From Selaginella moellendorffii (lineage: Eukaryota; Streptophyta; Lycopodiopsida; Selaginellales; Selaginellaceae), in contig NW_003314301.1 in assembly GCF_000143415.4 (NCBI RefSeq), positions 1,424,314 through 1,488,313 of the forward strand: a stretch of 64,000 nucleotides of DNA. The letters run 5' to 3'. The notes under the pieces are model-generated. The model did not search any database, was not told the origin of the DNA, and was given only the letters and a program-made list of their open reading frames with translations. A program made the translations under genes and the position numbers. Positions 1-12,652 of this stretch are shown piece by piece. Numbering within the stretch: the first letter of the stretch is position 1; each line of letters starts with the position of its first letter.

Positions 1-3000
1 CTTTACTCGAAAACCATTCCATTTTTGTAAGCCAATACAAACTAGTGAAGGGGTTGGAATTGACTTCGGTTGGCTTAAACCTTAGTAAGTAGTTTGTATG
101 ATATGACTCGAAAGGGATGCTAACTTTTGGAGTTAAGGCAATTGAGTTGGATAGAGTCTGGAATTGGAAAAAAGTGGTTGTTATGCTTTTCTAGAAAAGT
201 GACCCTTATGCCTTTCTTCTGTAGTGTTATGCTTGGTGATAAGTTGCACTTTGCATTTCGTTAAACTCTATGAGAGTAGGGAACTCTCACTGATCTTGAC
301 TTAGTCTTGGTACCTCTATGCCTTGGTTGAGGATGGTGATGTCCAACTTAGTTGTTTAAGGTTGAGATGTTAGTGTTTGTACTATAGCTTTGTTTATGAA
401 GAGGTTGTGTACCAATATAAATCCATCTCGTGGTCTTCACTTTAGTTTCGACTGAGTGTTGATCATGTATAGCTAGCCTCTTCAAAGCATGCTCGCAGCT
501 ATTGACTAGATGTGTTGGTGAGCTTATTACGGTTGAGTTGAATTCAAGTAGTCATTTAGTTCATGCTTGTTCATGAACCTTTATCTCATGTCTGGGGTAT
601 TATGTTCATGTTGGACAAGTATGTGACTCGATGACATGAGTTTAATGTTGGGTCTTGTGAAAGCAAGTTAAAGAGCGATTGTTGGTTGCTTTGCAACTAG
701 TGATTACTTGTAAACTTAGTCGAGGATTGTTGACACTTGCTTCACTCGATGAAGATTTATCAGTGATGGGTTTACTTTACCGAATGGTGTTGCGAAGGAT
801 CATGTCATTAGACTTACATGGGTTTTCCATGTTAGCATATCAACTTTACCTTTATGGATATCATTTAGTTGCGTTTAGTTTGTAGTGTTAGATTTCATTG
901 AGTCTTGGACGTGGTGATTCACTCCTTGGTGATGTGTTATCTGAAACTGAGTATTGTTGAAGAACTAGTCTTGGATACTGACTAAGGTATCTTTGACTTT
1001 GGTTAGCTTGGTTACTAAAGAGTTTTGAGTGGTGATTCACTCTTGCTTTCTTCTAGCTTGTTTTAGTGTTGATGGCATTGAAGTGATGCCTTGCCGTTGA
1101 CATTGTTGATGTTAAAATTCAAGTGAAATGAAATGTCTCTCCGAAAGATTGATGTCAAGTTTCATTAGTCTTGATGAAGATAGTGTTGATGATTTGGCTT
1201 TGGCTTTATGTTGTTGGCATTGGTGCATTTGCTAGTTAGTAACTATATTGACGTTCAAATGAATTGAGTGGCAAGTTTGAGTTAATTGCATTCTAGACGA
1301 GATTATTTAGTAGGGGTTGAGCTTTGACTTTTCCTTGAAAAGTGATTCAATCATGGACTATGCTAGCTTTACGAGATGAAAAGTTAATGATCGATATTGA
1401 AGTGATTGAATCCTTATTGGATTTCAGTTGGGATATATCAATCATTGATGATTCTTCTTGTACTTGTTATGAAGTGAATTACGTCTTGCTATAGATGGAT
1501 TCATGGAGGATTGTTTAGTGATCACTTGTTGAGCATAGCTTTGTTATGCTTAGCTTTTGGATTAATGCAGATATACCATTCATTAGCTTTGCATCATAAA
1601 GTTTAACTTCTGAAAGTGTTGAGGAGGATGTTGTGGGTTATACCATGATTTCTTCTTTAGCATTGAAGTTAGTTTATGCAAGACTTGTGATCATTGTTAG
1701 GCAAGACTTAACTATAGATTTCTTTGAGCTTTTGGTTCCTTGAGTTTTCATGCTCATTGTTCCATTTGTTAGAAGTTGTTGGGGAAAGGCATTTTGGCTC
1801 ATTAACTTCGATGAAGTTCGTATTTGCATCTAGCAATAATTAGTGATGCTTCACTGTCATCTAGGATAGTTGATTATCCTCGTTAAAAGGTTTTGCTTGA
1901 TTGTTGTTGATATACAATGATTCACTATTCTTCGGATAGTGGATTCTTTCTTCAACAATGATTATGCAACTCTTTCTTGATAGGATGATTGATGATCTTT
2001 TATGATAGTTAGTTGTTTTCTTTGATGGCTTATGGCTTTTTGCAATACCACATATTCTTTATGGTTTGCTTTGGATTGGTCTCTTGGGTTTGAGATATCG
2101 GTAAGATGTTGCTGATGTTTGCTTGAGCAACTCTAGTTCCTTGGTATTCTTGACTGGGATCTATTCAGATTAGCTAGTGTGATAGTTGGCAAGAATGAGT
2201 GTTTGTTGGTCTTACGACATTTATTCTCTTCTGTTGATTGTTGCTTAAGTTAGTTTTGATAGATTTGAATGTTATTTCCTTTGGGTGATACATTCGCGAG
2301 CGTTTTGTTTGTCAGTCAATGATACTTTATATTCTTTGAGTTATCTTTAGTAAGTTGTTTAGCATACTATTCGGTAGTTAGGGTTTATCATTGAGTTTCT
2401 TTGATGATATACTGGTTATTGAATTTTATTGGATGGTGAATCCTGTGTTTACCAATTATGATGATCTTGGTGGTTCCTATACTATAATACTGGTTTATCG
2501 GATGATAACTTACTTGGAATACTTTTGTGTTCTAATGTAATATATATTTGTTGATAATTAAGTCTCTCAAATATCATTGTCTTTGACTTTGATATTGGCC
2601 ATTTATTGATCTTTGAGTTTGGGCCAGTATAGGCAGACTGGTTTTGGCACTTCATGTGCATATTGAAATCTTTAGTCATGGGTTGCTACTGTCAACTGGT
2701 CACATAACCCACCTTTCTATCGATGTTCCTTATTCCATTAAAAGGGCGTGACCATGTAAACAACTCTAACTGTCTGTTTACAGTAGTGTATCTAAACCTT
2801 ACTGACAGGTTTGGTTTCTTTGCTTAGGAGGGTTGGGGCCTTTGGCTTCTCTCTCTATGCCACCTACAGATAGGGGCATATCACACTTTTGTAAGCTGGG
2901 TGACAACCAAAGCAGCAAGGGTGGCTAACTCTGTTGATCATTTCCTTGTTAGCGATGGCCAAAAGGTGTCTGAGTTGGTAGCGCATCCACGTTAGACAAA

Positions 3001-3143
3001 GAGGTTACTCCTAACTCATTTAAGTTGGTGCATTTCTCACATAGTGTGAGTACTGTGAACTTTTTCTGGAGTTGTTTCCTTGGCGGTATTCTAGACTGGA
3101 GTATGCATCGATGAGGACGTCAATCTTCCCTAGGGGGGGAAAG
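1..3143 (+). mobile_element. Internal region (3' part) of a non-coding LTR retroelement, left inverted copy
   Basis: This stretch has no credible reading frame, but it is repeated in inverted orientation at about 4404-7590. For example, the start (aaccattcc...acaaactagtgaagg) matches the reverse complement around 7540-7590. It ends in a G-rich polypurine tract directly before an LTR that starts TGTCGCG, so it is the 3' part of an LTR element read on the plus strand. The lack of gag or pol over more than 3 kb suggests a LARD-type non-autonomous element. The copies differ by many substitutions and small indels, so they are old. The element continues beyond the window's left edge. Confidence 0.7.
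3128..3143 (+). other. Polypurine tract of the LARD-type element
   Basis: A G run followed by AAAG lies immediately before the TGTCGCG LTR start, as expected for the plus-strand primer of an LTR retroelement. The mirrored tract of the inverted copy is at 4404-4419. Confidence 0.6.
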
Positions 3144-4343
3144 TGTCGCGAATGTGACTTCAGGTATCGAAAGTTACCTATTGGCTAGTCCTTACAGACA
3201 CTCTTTCTTTACTGCCACGATAGCAGGAAGTTGGTATTGCCGGTTCCTTTTATTAGCCCCTCTTGTTCAAGTGTTAGTTTACTAGGCTTAGCATCTGTAC
3301 TTAGCCAAATGGACATAAGGTAAGAACTCCTATGTGTTTGTAGTTGAGCATACTCAGCCTGGCTCTTAGTTCTCTTTTGCTCTGTCTTGCATTGGCTTGG
3401 CAAGAACCCTTATGTACTGAGACTAGTCCCTCAATATTGCTGGATGATAGCTTACCGTGTCTGCCAAACACCTTCACTATCACGCTTTTTGTGTTAGTCT
3501 CATTTTGGTCCCAAATGCTATTTATGGAAAGTGTCTAGATTTGCTCATTTATCATATCTACGGAATGTAGAGATCAGCCTGAACACAATGGTGTTCGTCC
3601 CGTATCCAAATTCGCAATCTAGGGATATTCCATATTTAATAAGTTTCGGCTTCATTCTCCTAAAAACTTCTTTATGCTATTTGGGATGAGTTTTTGTACT
3701 CTCCTTCAAGCTTGTCCCAGAAACTAACTCCTGATACTAAGGGAGGCTTGGGGTGAAAGCCCAAAGCATGTGTTCCTCAAGGGGGGGGGGGCTATAGATT
3801 CCAAATGTATAGTAGGGATAGTGGGTAGGTCGAGCATGGCTGACCAATCTGAGGCATAGTCTAGTTCCCGCTTGTATGCCTGTCCTTGTTCTGCGTCCGG
3901 CTTGGGTCTAAGCCCAAGTTCCATTCCATGTTAGTTGGTGGAGTACTCATGTCCTTGCGTTAGGCCACCAGTATGCCGAAATTGTGCCAGACTCCGTTTG
4001 GCTCCGTTTTACGTGCTGATCCTGGCATTGGGATGCTGGTTACTCTAGGACTGTTCCAAGTTGCTTCAGGCTCCTGCCCTTCGCTCCTTGGGCTGTATGC
4101 TCGGGAGTTGCTTCATGGTTCAGTTTCGTTGCTCCTAAGCTCCATGCTTAGGAGTTTGGCACCGTTCCTTTGTTCAATGGCCCAAGGCCGTGAACCTTGG
4201 GTTCTGCACCACTGTCCTTTGGACATGTGGCATATAACACGTGGCATGTGTCACGTGGCATAAAGAGGGTTTAGGTTCTGCTTCATGGTGTTATCCTATG
4301 GTAAATCACCATAGGGTAAAGGGTCAAAACCACATGCGTTACA
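3144..4343 (+). repeat. Full-length LTR (about 1.2 kb) of the LARD-type element
   Basis: The LTR begins TGTCGCG after a polypurine tract and ends GCGTTACA, followed two bases later by TGGTATCAGAGG, a primer-binding site for initiator tRNA-Met. The same LTR occurs on the minus strand at 9486-10043 plus 15875-16470, where a Ty3 element splits it. A G10 run sits at about 3781-3790. The small ORFs inside (for example 3344-3538 and 3973-4263) are not conserved between copies and are not considered genes. Confidence 0.75.
4222..4260 (+). promoter_or_regulatory. Triple ACGTGGCA-type boxes in the LTR
   Basis: Three near-tandem copies of a C(A/G)TGGCA unit (acatgtggca, acacgtggca, tcacgtggca) precede an AT-rich stretch. 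Two contain CACGTG-type G-box/ABRE cores. The inverted LTR at about 9566-9590 keeps two of them. A role as the element's enhancer is inference from plant cis-element knowledge. Confidence 0.4.
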
Positions 4344-4345
4344 TT

Positions 4346-4357
4346 TGGTATCAGAGG
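4346..4357 (+). other. Primer-binding site (initiator tRNA-Met type)
   Basis: TGGTATCAGAGG lies two bases after the LTR end, the usual plant LTR-retroelement PBS. Only about 10 bp later the sequence switches to the inverted start of another LTR copy, so the internal region expected after this PBS is missing. Confidence 0.65.
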
Positions 4358-7300
4358 ATTGGCCGACAAATAAGTTTCGATACCCAAAGTCACATTCACG
4401 ACACATTCCCCCCCTAGGGAAGATCAATGTCCTAGTTGATGCATAGGAAATAACTCAAGAAAAAAAAGTTCACGGTATTCACACTATGTGAGAAATGCAC
4501 CGACTTAAATGAGTTAAGGGTAACCTCTTTGTGTAATGCGGATGCGCTACCAGCTCAAACACCTTCCAGCCGTTGCTGACAAGGAAATGACCAATAGAGT
4601 CAGCCACCCTTGTTGCTCTATGTGTCACCCAACTTACAAAAGTGTGATATGCCCCTGCCCACAGGTGACATAGAGAGAGAAGCTAGAGGCCCCAACCATC
4701 TTGAGTAAAGAAACCAAACCCGTCGGTAAGGTTTAGATACATTACTGTAAATAGGCAGTTAGAGTTGTTTACATGGTCATGCCCTTTTAACGGAATAAGG
4801 AATATCGACAAAGAGGCGGGTGATGTGACCAATTGACAGTAGTTACCCCATGACTAGAGATTTCACCATGCACACGAAGTGCCAAAGCCAGTCTGCTTAT
4901 ACTGGCCCAAACTCAAAGTTCAATAGATGGACAATATCAAAGTCAAAGACAATGATATCTTAGAGACTTAATTATTAGTGAATATATCTTAAATTAGAAC
5001 ACAAAAGTATTCCAAGTAAGTTATCATCCGATAAACTAGTAATAGAAGATAGGAACCACTAAGATCATCATGTGTGGAAAACATAGAAGTCACCATCCAG
5101 CAAAATGCAATAGTCAACGTATCATCAAGAAAACTCAATGATAAAATTTAACTATCAAATATTGCAGATAGAATGCCAAACAACTTACAAAAGATAACTC
5201 AAAGAACACAAAGTATCATTGATTAGCAAACAAAATGCTCGCGAATGTATTACCCAAAGGAAATAACATCCGAATCTATCAAACCTAACTCAAACAACAA
5301 TCAACAGAATAGAATGAATGTAGTAAGACCAACAAACACTCGTTCATGCTAACTATCACATTAGTCAATCTGAATAGATCTCAGTCAACAATACAAAAGA
5401 ATGTAAGTTGTTTAAGCAAGTGTCAGCAACATCCTACTGATGTTTTAAACCCAAGAAACCAATTCAAGGTAAACCACAATTAACATGTGGTATTGCAAAA
5501 AGGCATAAACCATCAAAGAGAACAATGAACTATCATGAAAGATCATAATCATTTTATCAATAAAGAGATGCATAATCATCATTGAAGAAAGAATCTACCA
5601 TCCTAAAGAATGACAAATTATTTTATATCAATAATAATCAAGCAAAACCTTTGACAAGGATAATCAACCATTCTAGATGATAGTCAATCATCATTAATGA
5701 TTGCTAGATGCAAATACTAACTTCAACATTGAAATTAATGAGCCAAAATGCCTTCCCCTAACAACTTCTAACAAATGAACCACAAGCATGAAAACTCAAG
5801 GAACTAAAAGCTTGAAGAAGTCTATAGCCAAGTCTTGCTTAACAACGATCACAAGTCTTGCATGAACTAACTTCAATGCTAAAGAAGAAATCATGATACA
5901 ACCCATAATATCCTCCTCAACATATCCATAAGCTAAACTTCATAATGCAAAGCTGATGAAGAGCATATCTGCATCAATCCAAAAGCTAAACTTCATAATG
6001 CAAAGCTAATGAAGAGCATATCTGCATCAATCCAAAAGCTAAGCATAACAAAGCTATGCTCAACAAGTGATCATCTAATCGATCTTCCATGAATTCATCT
6101 ATAGCAAGACGTATCTCACTTCATAACAAGTACAAGAAAAATCATCAATTATCAATTCAAATCCAACAAGGACTCAAATATTCCAATATCAATCACTAAC
6201 TCTTCCTCTTGTAGAGTTAATATAGTTCATAACTAAATCACTTTTCAAGGAAAAGTTCAAAACTCACCTTGACTAAGCAATCTCATCTAGAACACAACTA
6301 ACTCAAACTTGCTACTCAACTCGTTTGAACGTCAATATAGTTGCAAACTAGCAAATGCACGAATGCTAATAACACAAAGCCATAGCCAAATCATCAACAC
6401 TATCTTCATCAAGATTAATGAAACTCAATATCAATCCTAAGGAAAAACCTCTCATCTCACTTAAATCTTAACATCAATAATGTCAATGACAAGGCATTAC
6501 TTCAATGCCAACAGCACTAGAACAAAGCTAAAAGAAAGCTAGAGTGAATCACCACTCAAAGCTCTTTAGCAACCAAGCTAACCAAAGTCGAAAATACTTT
6601 AGTCAGTATCCAAGACCAATCCTTCAATAATACTCAGCTATAGATAACACATCATCAAGGAGTGAATCACCACGTCCAAGACTCAATGAAATCCAATACC
6701 ACAAACTAAATGCAACCAAATGATATCGACGAAGGTAGAGTCAATATACCAATATGGAAAAACCATATAAGTCTAACGATACGATCCTCCACAATACCAT
6801 CTGGTAAAGCAAGCCTATCATTGCTAAATCATCATCGAGTGAAGCAAGTGTTAATAGTCCTTGATGAAGTCTACAAGTAATCACTAGTCGCAAAACAATT
6901 GACAATCACTTTTCAACTTGCCTTCACAAGACCCAAACACTAAACTTTTGCCATGGAGTCATATACTTGTCCAACATGAACATAATATCCTAGACACGAT
7001 ATAAAGATTCATGGACAAGCATAAACTAAATAACCACTCGAATCCAACTCAACTGCAATATATTCACTAACACATCTAGTCAATAGCTCTGAGCATGCCT
7101 TGAAGAGGCTAGCTATGCATAATCAACACTTAGTCGAAACTAAAATGAAGACCATAAGATGGATCCATAGCAGTACACAACCTCCTTATAGACAAAACTA
7201 TAGTACGGGTACTAACATCTCAACTTTAAATAACTAAGTTTGGACATCACTATCCTTAGCCAAGGCGCAAGGCCACCAAGACCAAATCAAGATCAATGAG

Positions 7301-7715
7301 AGCTTATTACTCTCATAGAGTTTTAATGAAATCCAAGGTGCAACCTACCACCAAACATAGTGCTAAGAGAAAGGCACAAGGATCACTTTTCTAGAAAAAT
7401 GCAATAGCCACTTTTCTATACCAACTCTAGATTTTATCTAACTCAATTGCCTTAGCTCCAAAAGTCAACATCTCTTTCGGGTCGCATTATACAAACTACC
7501 TACCAAAGTCTAAGCTAACCAAAGTCAACTCCAACCCTTTCATTAGTTTGTACTGGCTTATGAAAACATAAAGGTTTTCGGACAAAATGATCAACAGATC
7601 AATCATTGGAAAAGCCTAAGAAATTTTATGAAAAATTTTCCATCCTAGAGAAAGAATGACTCTCAATTCAGGATACAACTTTCAGACTCAACCAACTTCC
7701 TCCTACTAACAACTT

Positions 7716-7815
7716 NNNNNNNNNNNNNNNNNNNNNNNNNNNNNNNNNNNNNNNNNNNNNNNNNNNNNNNNNNNNNNNNNNNNNNNNNNNNNNNNNNNNN
7801 NNNNNNNNNNNNNNN
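7716..7815. other. Assembly gap (100 N)
   Basis: A run of exactly 100 N inside the inverted LARD copy. The ORFs spanning it are artefacts. Confidence 0.99.
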
Positions 7816-9472
7816 CTAAGCATCGAACATCTTGCCCATATCTTCGACATCTAACACCGACATCCGCAAAATGCAAAGTGAACATCCAAGGCTTAATCTC
7901 AAAGACCACATCTTTGGATATCCATATTGCATTTAACACTTTTCTTCAATCACCTTCAAGATCTAATGTGAAGCCAAAACACTAACAAGAAAAGTGCAAT
8001 GAAAAATCAAGCTTTAAAGAAAAACTCCTTGTCACTCGAAACAACAATACCACTTCCACTAACACAAGTGCTAGCAATATCAATACTTCAACTACACACC
8101 TTCTCCATTCAACAATTTACTCCAAATGCTAACAAATAAATCAACAAGTCATAGCAAATGAATATTATAACCCTTTCCAACACTTCATGGGCAAACTCCC
8201 TAAGAAACAAGGTACCAACATAAGCTTAGCACAAAGGACCACTATTGAGAATCCAATCAAAGCTACTATAATGCTACTTCGTGCAAGTAGACTAGCTTCA
8301 CTATCAACCACTTTAGGGTTTATCATCGTTTAACCAAACAACTTCGTAAACACATTACTCATTATCACATGGATATGATATCAGTATCACAATGACTTGA
8401 TCATCAAATGAGCAACACTACAAGCAACACCTATGTCACTACTACAAAGGTTTATATGAGTATCAAGTGTCAATTCGATTCAACAAAATGCAACATAAAT
8501 GCCACACTCCACCAATAGAGCTTACAACACCCAACACCACTAACTTTTGTTCACAACACGGACAAGCTCATGCCACTCCCTTTTTGACCAAACTCAAAAC
8601 TAATCCAGCACCAAGTTATTTAAAGAGCAATAGCAAGGTTTCCCGGAAAAGAATTGAGCATTATAACCCAAGTCTTCCAATAGCAAACCTAGATAAAATG
8701 GTATAACGCTTCACCACTATCCATCCTATAACTCACCATTTGTAAGACCATCATCTCCAACATGCATCAAGGTAAGGACTCTTGATTGCATAATGTGAAC
8801 ATGAGTAATGAGTCACACCTCGTTGCAAATCATCTCTCCAAGAAAAGAAGATGATTTACGTGTTTGATCCTTCATCCCTGACAACTCTCTTTTTTGTCTC
8901 ATCTTCGACTAAACCTCAAGCTTGCTTTCACATTGCCTTTAGTCCAATCCAAGAAAAGTTTATGAGAGAGCACGGCAATGTCTACTTGAACCAATAGACT
9001 AATCCCTACAGTCTTAGTTGATCCACTTGTAATCATGCCTAGGAAGGATCTATTAATGCCGTGCTAAACAGCTACAAACTAGCCTATTTGCCACTCATAA
9101 CAAACCCAGGAAAAGTTTATTTTTCACCCATGGTACATGGAACATCTCACGGAACCACTGGAACAACTCATTGAACCACTAATAAACTAACCTTAATCCT
9201 GCCAACTCAAAGTGTGACCTTGAGTTGCTAATGTGCCTCACTCACAAGCCCAAGTGCAAACTTGTGCTAAATGGAACAACTCAATCCCCTTATGAGCCCA
9301 AGAGTAAGCTCACATTATTACAATACAAAAAGGTAACCAAATCCATACCCAAGGAACCAATGTGAAGCCTTTGCACCTAAACTTATACCCACTCGGATCA
9401 TCGTTTTCATCTCTGCGTATGCAACGAGACTAGTTGCCCAATCTCATTGGATAGTATTCGCTGAGACTCATC

Positions 9473-9483
9473 TTCTGATACCA
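9473..9483 (-). other. Primer-binding site of the minus-strand LARD copy
   Basis: TTCTGATACCA is the reverse complement of TGGTATCAGAA and lies two bases from the LTR end TGTAACG. It defines the element's direction as leftward. Confidence 0.6.
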
Positions 9484-10043
9484 AATGTAACGCACGTGGT
9501 TTTGTCATCCTATGGTGATTTACTATAGGATAACACCACGAAGCAAAACCTAAACCCTCTTTATGCCATGTGATCCATGCCACGTGTCCATGGGACAGTG
9601 GTGTGGAACCCGAGGTTCAGGGCCTTGGGCCATTGAACGAAGGAACGGTGACAAACTCCTAAGCATGGAGCCAAAGAGTGATGGAACCAAACCACGGAGC
9701 AATTCCCAAGCATACAACATAAGGAGCAAAGGGACAGGAGCCCGGAGCGATTTGGAACAATCCTAGAGCAACCAGCATCCCATTGCCAGAACCAGCACGC
9801 AAAATGGAGCCAAACGAAGTCTAGCACTATTTCGGCATACTGGTGGCCTAACGCAAGGACATGGGTACTCCACCAGCTAGCATGGAATGGAACTTGGGCT
9901 TAGACTCAAGCCAGACACAGAACAAGGACAGACACAGAACAAGGACAGGCACACAAGCGGGAGCTAGACTATGCCTTAAGTTGGTCGACCATACCCAACC
10001 TACCCACTATCCTTACTATACATTTGGAACCCCCCACAGCCCC

Positions 10044-10276
10044 TGTTAGGCGCCAACTTTGACTACATGGTCAATGTCGGTCAAAGGGAGGCTCAAGGGT
10101 ATATTAAGGCATGTTAGGGTAAGGGACTTAACCTACCCTAGGGCTCACAGTGGAGCAGCGGTGCAGTGAAGCTTTTGAGGTAGCTCGGGGGTGGTTGGGT
10201 GGTGAGGAACCTTAAGAGGTGGCGTAGCATAGTCTAGGGCAACTAGATCTTTGTCTTTTTGCGCTGGATCATAACA
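10044..10276 (+). repeat. 5' LTR of the Ty3 element
   Basis: A 233-bp direct repeat of 15642-15874 with TG...CA ends. Confidence 0.9.
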
Positions 10277-10277
10277 T

Positions 10278-10289
10278 TGGTATCAGAGG
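10278..10289 (+). other. PBS of the Ty3 element
   Basis: TGGTATCAGAGG directly follows the 5' LTR and is complementary to the 3' end of initiator tRNA-Met. Confidence 0.75.
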
Positions 10290-10619
10290 AGTTGGTTGCG
10301 ATGGCCGACCAAGTTGAACGCTGGAATCCTATTGTTGATGGTAGTGCCGACAATGGTGTTGACGAAGCTGTGGAGATTTGGACCATTCAAGATGTGGTTC
10401 ATGAGCTGCGAGCCCTTAACCGAAATCAGCAAGAGATGCAAGACAAGATGCATGGCATGATGGATACCATGCGTGGGCGGGTTGAGGCACTCGAGGCTGG
10501 ACAGGGTAGCGCTCCAAGTAAGCCTTCTTTGGTAGATCGACTCAAGATTCCAACCTTTTCCGGTGATGGTGGTGTGGATGAGTGTCTCACTTGGCTAGCC
10601 AATGTGAAGAAGTTCTTGG

Positions 10620-10719
10620 CTGCTAGAGGAACTCCAGATGCAAAGGCTTTAGTGGCTATTCCGATGGTTCTGCTAGAGGAACTCCAGATGCAGAGGCTTT
10701 AGTGGCTATTCCGATGGTT
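10620..10719 (+). repeat. 50-bp tandem duplication in gag
   Basis: Two 50-bp units starting tgctagaggaactccagatg differ at two positions. Since 50 is not a multiple of three, the copy breaks the gag frame. Confidence 0.85.
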
Positions 10720-10752
10720 TTGCGTGATGCGGGTCTTCAATGGTGGAATTGG

Positions 10753-11345
10753 TGTAAGCTCCTGAGTTTGGACTTCCCGGGAGGTCACCCAGCCCAGTAC
10801 TATTCAAACCCAAGGACGCTTAACCCCAAATATCCCAAGACCCTTAACCATTTGGAAAAGGGGGTGCACTCTTGTTCATGGGCCCTTTCCCTCTAGATTT
10901 GAACCCCATAGATCGTCTCTCGGGTCGTTCCCTTTGGTTGCTTACAATCCACCACGCTTCCCTGCAAGTTCACGCCCTCGTGAACGGAAGCTGAGAGCCG
11001 CAGCTCTCTCGAGAGCCCCGCTCTCTTGACACCCTACCCCTCGGGTCGAGCCCAGCGGGAGCAAACTGGACCAGCCAGATGTCAATCAACATGTGGTGCG
11101 ATTCCCTTAGCCAACCAACAGAGTCGGACCCGAGACCACTCTGATACCAAATGTAAGCTCCTGAGTTTGGACTTCCCGGGAGGTCACCCAGCCCAGTACT
11201 ATTCAAACCCAAGGACGCTTAACCCCAAATATCCCAAGACCCTTAACCATTTGGAAAAGGGGGTGCACTCTTGTTCATGGGCCCTTTCCCTCTAGATTTG
11301 AACCCCATAGATCGTCTCTCGGGTCGTTCCCTTTGGTTGCTTACA
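10753..11345 (-). mobile_element. TRIM element 1 (complete, 194-bp LTRs)
   Basis: Two LTRs of 194 bp (10753-10946 and 11152-11345) appear identical by eye and flank a 205-bp internal region. They read TGTAAG...CTTACA on either strand. The internal PBS complement ctctgatacca next to 11152 shows the element is on the minus strand. A perfect 5-bp target duplication ATTGG flanks it (10748-10752, 11346-11350). Identical LTRs indicate a very recent insertion. ORFs within it are not genes. Confidence 0.93.
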
Positions 11346-12652
11346 ATTGGCTTGAGGAGTCCCGTGTTGCGGATAAGAAACCACTAGTGTCTACCATGGA
11401 TGAGTTTGAGGCTGCTTTCCGTTTACGTTTTGCCCCTCATTACGACGTGGAGAATGCTCGTACAGAACTTCGCCATTTCCAGCAAGGGAAAATGACGCTT
11501 GGGGATTATATTGAGAAGCTTACTCGCTTGATTAGTCGTGTTCCAACGAAGGATCTAGATCAGAACAAGTCCTACTTTATTGATGGCCTACATAGTGAGA
11601 GCATGCGGCAGCACTTGCGTCATTCTCAGCCTATAAAGAGTTTGGAGGAGCTCTTTGATGCAGCTCGTTGACTTGACAATGATAAGCACAAGTCTCGTAA
11701 GCGTTCGCGGAGTCTTTCTGTCGAGAATCGTCGTGATGATCGCCGTGGACACAAGGATGGGAACAAGCATCACAAGTTGAAGTCGGTGGTGACTACTTCA
11801 GATGCAAAGGGGTCCAAGAAGCAGAAGTTCTTTGTGAAGAATTATAGACAGGGTTGTCATCATTGCGGCGAACTTGGACACTACAAGACTGATTGTCCGC
11901 AGTTGAAGACCAAGCAACAAGACAAGAAGAATGGCCAATCATCTTCTCACGGTAAGTCAGATACTAAAAAGTTGCAAACTTTGCAGCGTGAGGATGAGGA
12001 GAACGACCATTCCGGTCAGAGGAAGCGACTTTCGATCGTTGCTCGTCAACTCAACTGTGTGTGGAACAAATTGAAGCTCGAGGATACGCGTGAATCAGCT
12101 TTAATGCTAGAGGGCGTGTTCCATGGCGATCCAGTGCGGATTTTACTGGATAGTGGGAGCGATGACAACTTTGTTTCGGCAAAGTTTGTTGCGGAGCATC
12201 GCCTGAACACATGCGGAGTTCTTCCATATACAATGGAAGGTGCAGCTACCTCTACTCAGCATTTCGATACTTGTGTCGAGGGGCTGGAAGTGTTGGTTGG
12301 CAAAACCACACTTGTGGAGACTTTTTATCTCGCGGATATCCATCGTGTGGATCTCATTCTTGGGATGTCATGGTTGGTGAAGGTGGATCCAGAGATAAAG
12401 TGGAGCATTAAGCGTATCTCGCTGGAGTATAGTGGTGTTAAAGATGTGTGGTTTGGCGAGGGCATTCAACCACCAGTTGTTATGCTCTCTGCTACATCTT
12501 TGAAGCGGGCTTGTCGTAATGGAAAAGCACTTTCAAGTTACTTGCTGTTTGTTCGTGATTTGGGGGACCAAGGCACGTGTGGGGGAGAAGCAGTAGTACG
12601 GGATGTACTTGATGAGTTTTTTGATGTTTTTCCACATTTACTGGCGTCCATT

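Larger units (their letters stand above)
4358..9483 (-). mobile_element. LARD-type LTR element, inverted right copy (truncated 3' LTR plus internal region)
   Basis: Read on the minus strand this copy runs: PBS at 9483-9473, internal region with no gag/pol, polypurine tract at 4419-4404, then about 45 bp of 3' LTR (TGTCGTGAATG...) cut off near 4358. Its part from about 7590 down to 4404 is the reverse complement of 1-3143. Its 5' LTR is the split copy at 9486-16470. No ORF looks coding; 8467-8706 has no similarity I recognise. Confidence 0.65.

Noticed and set aside
4200-4262. GTGGCATATAACACGTGGCA-type words as members of the 22-bp palindrome family
   Set aside because: They are direct G-box-like repeats without the GGCC centre and belong to the 1.2-kb LTR.
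1-7590. The large inverted repeat as an assembly hairpin artefact
   Set aside because: The two arms differ by many substitutions and indels, so they are independent old copies; only the exact junction near 4358 remains open to doubt.
7668-7939. ORFs across the first N run
   Set aside because: They consist mostly of N-derived X residues.
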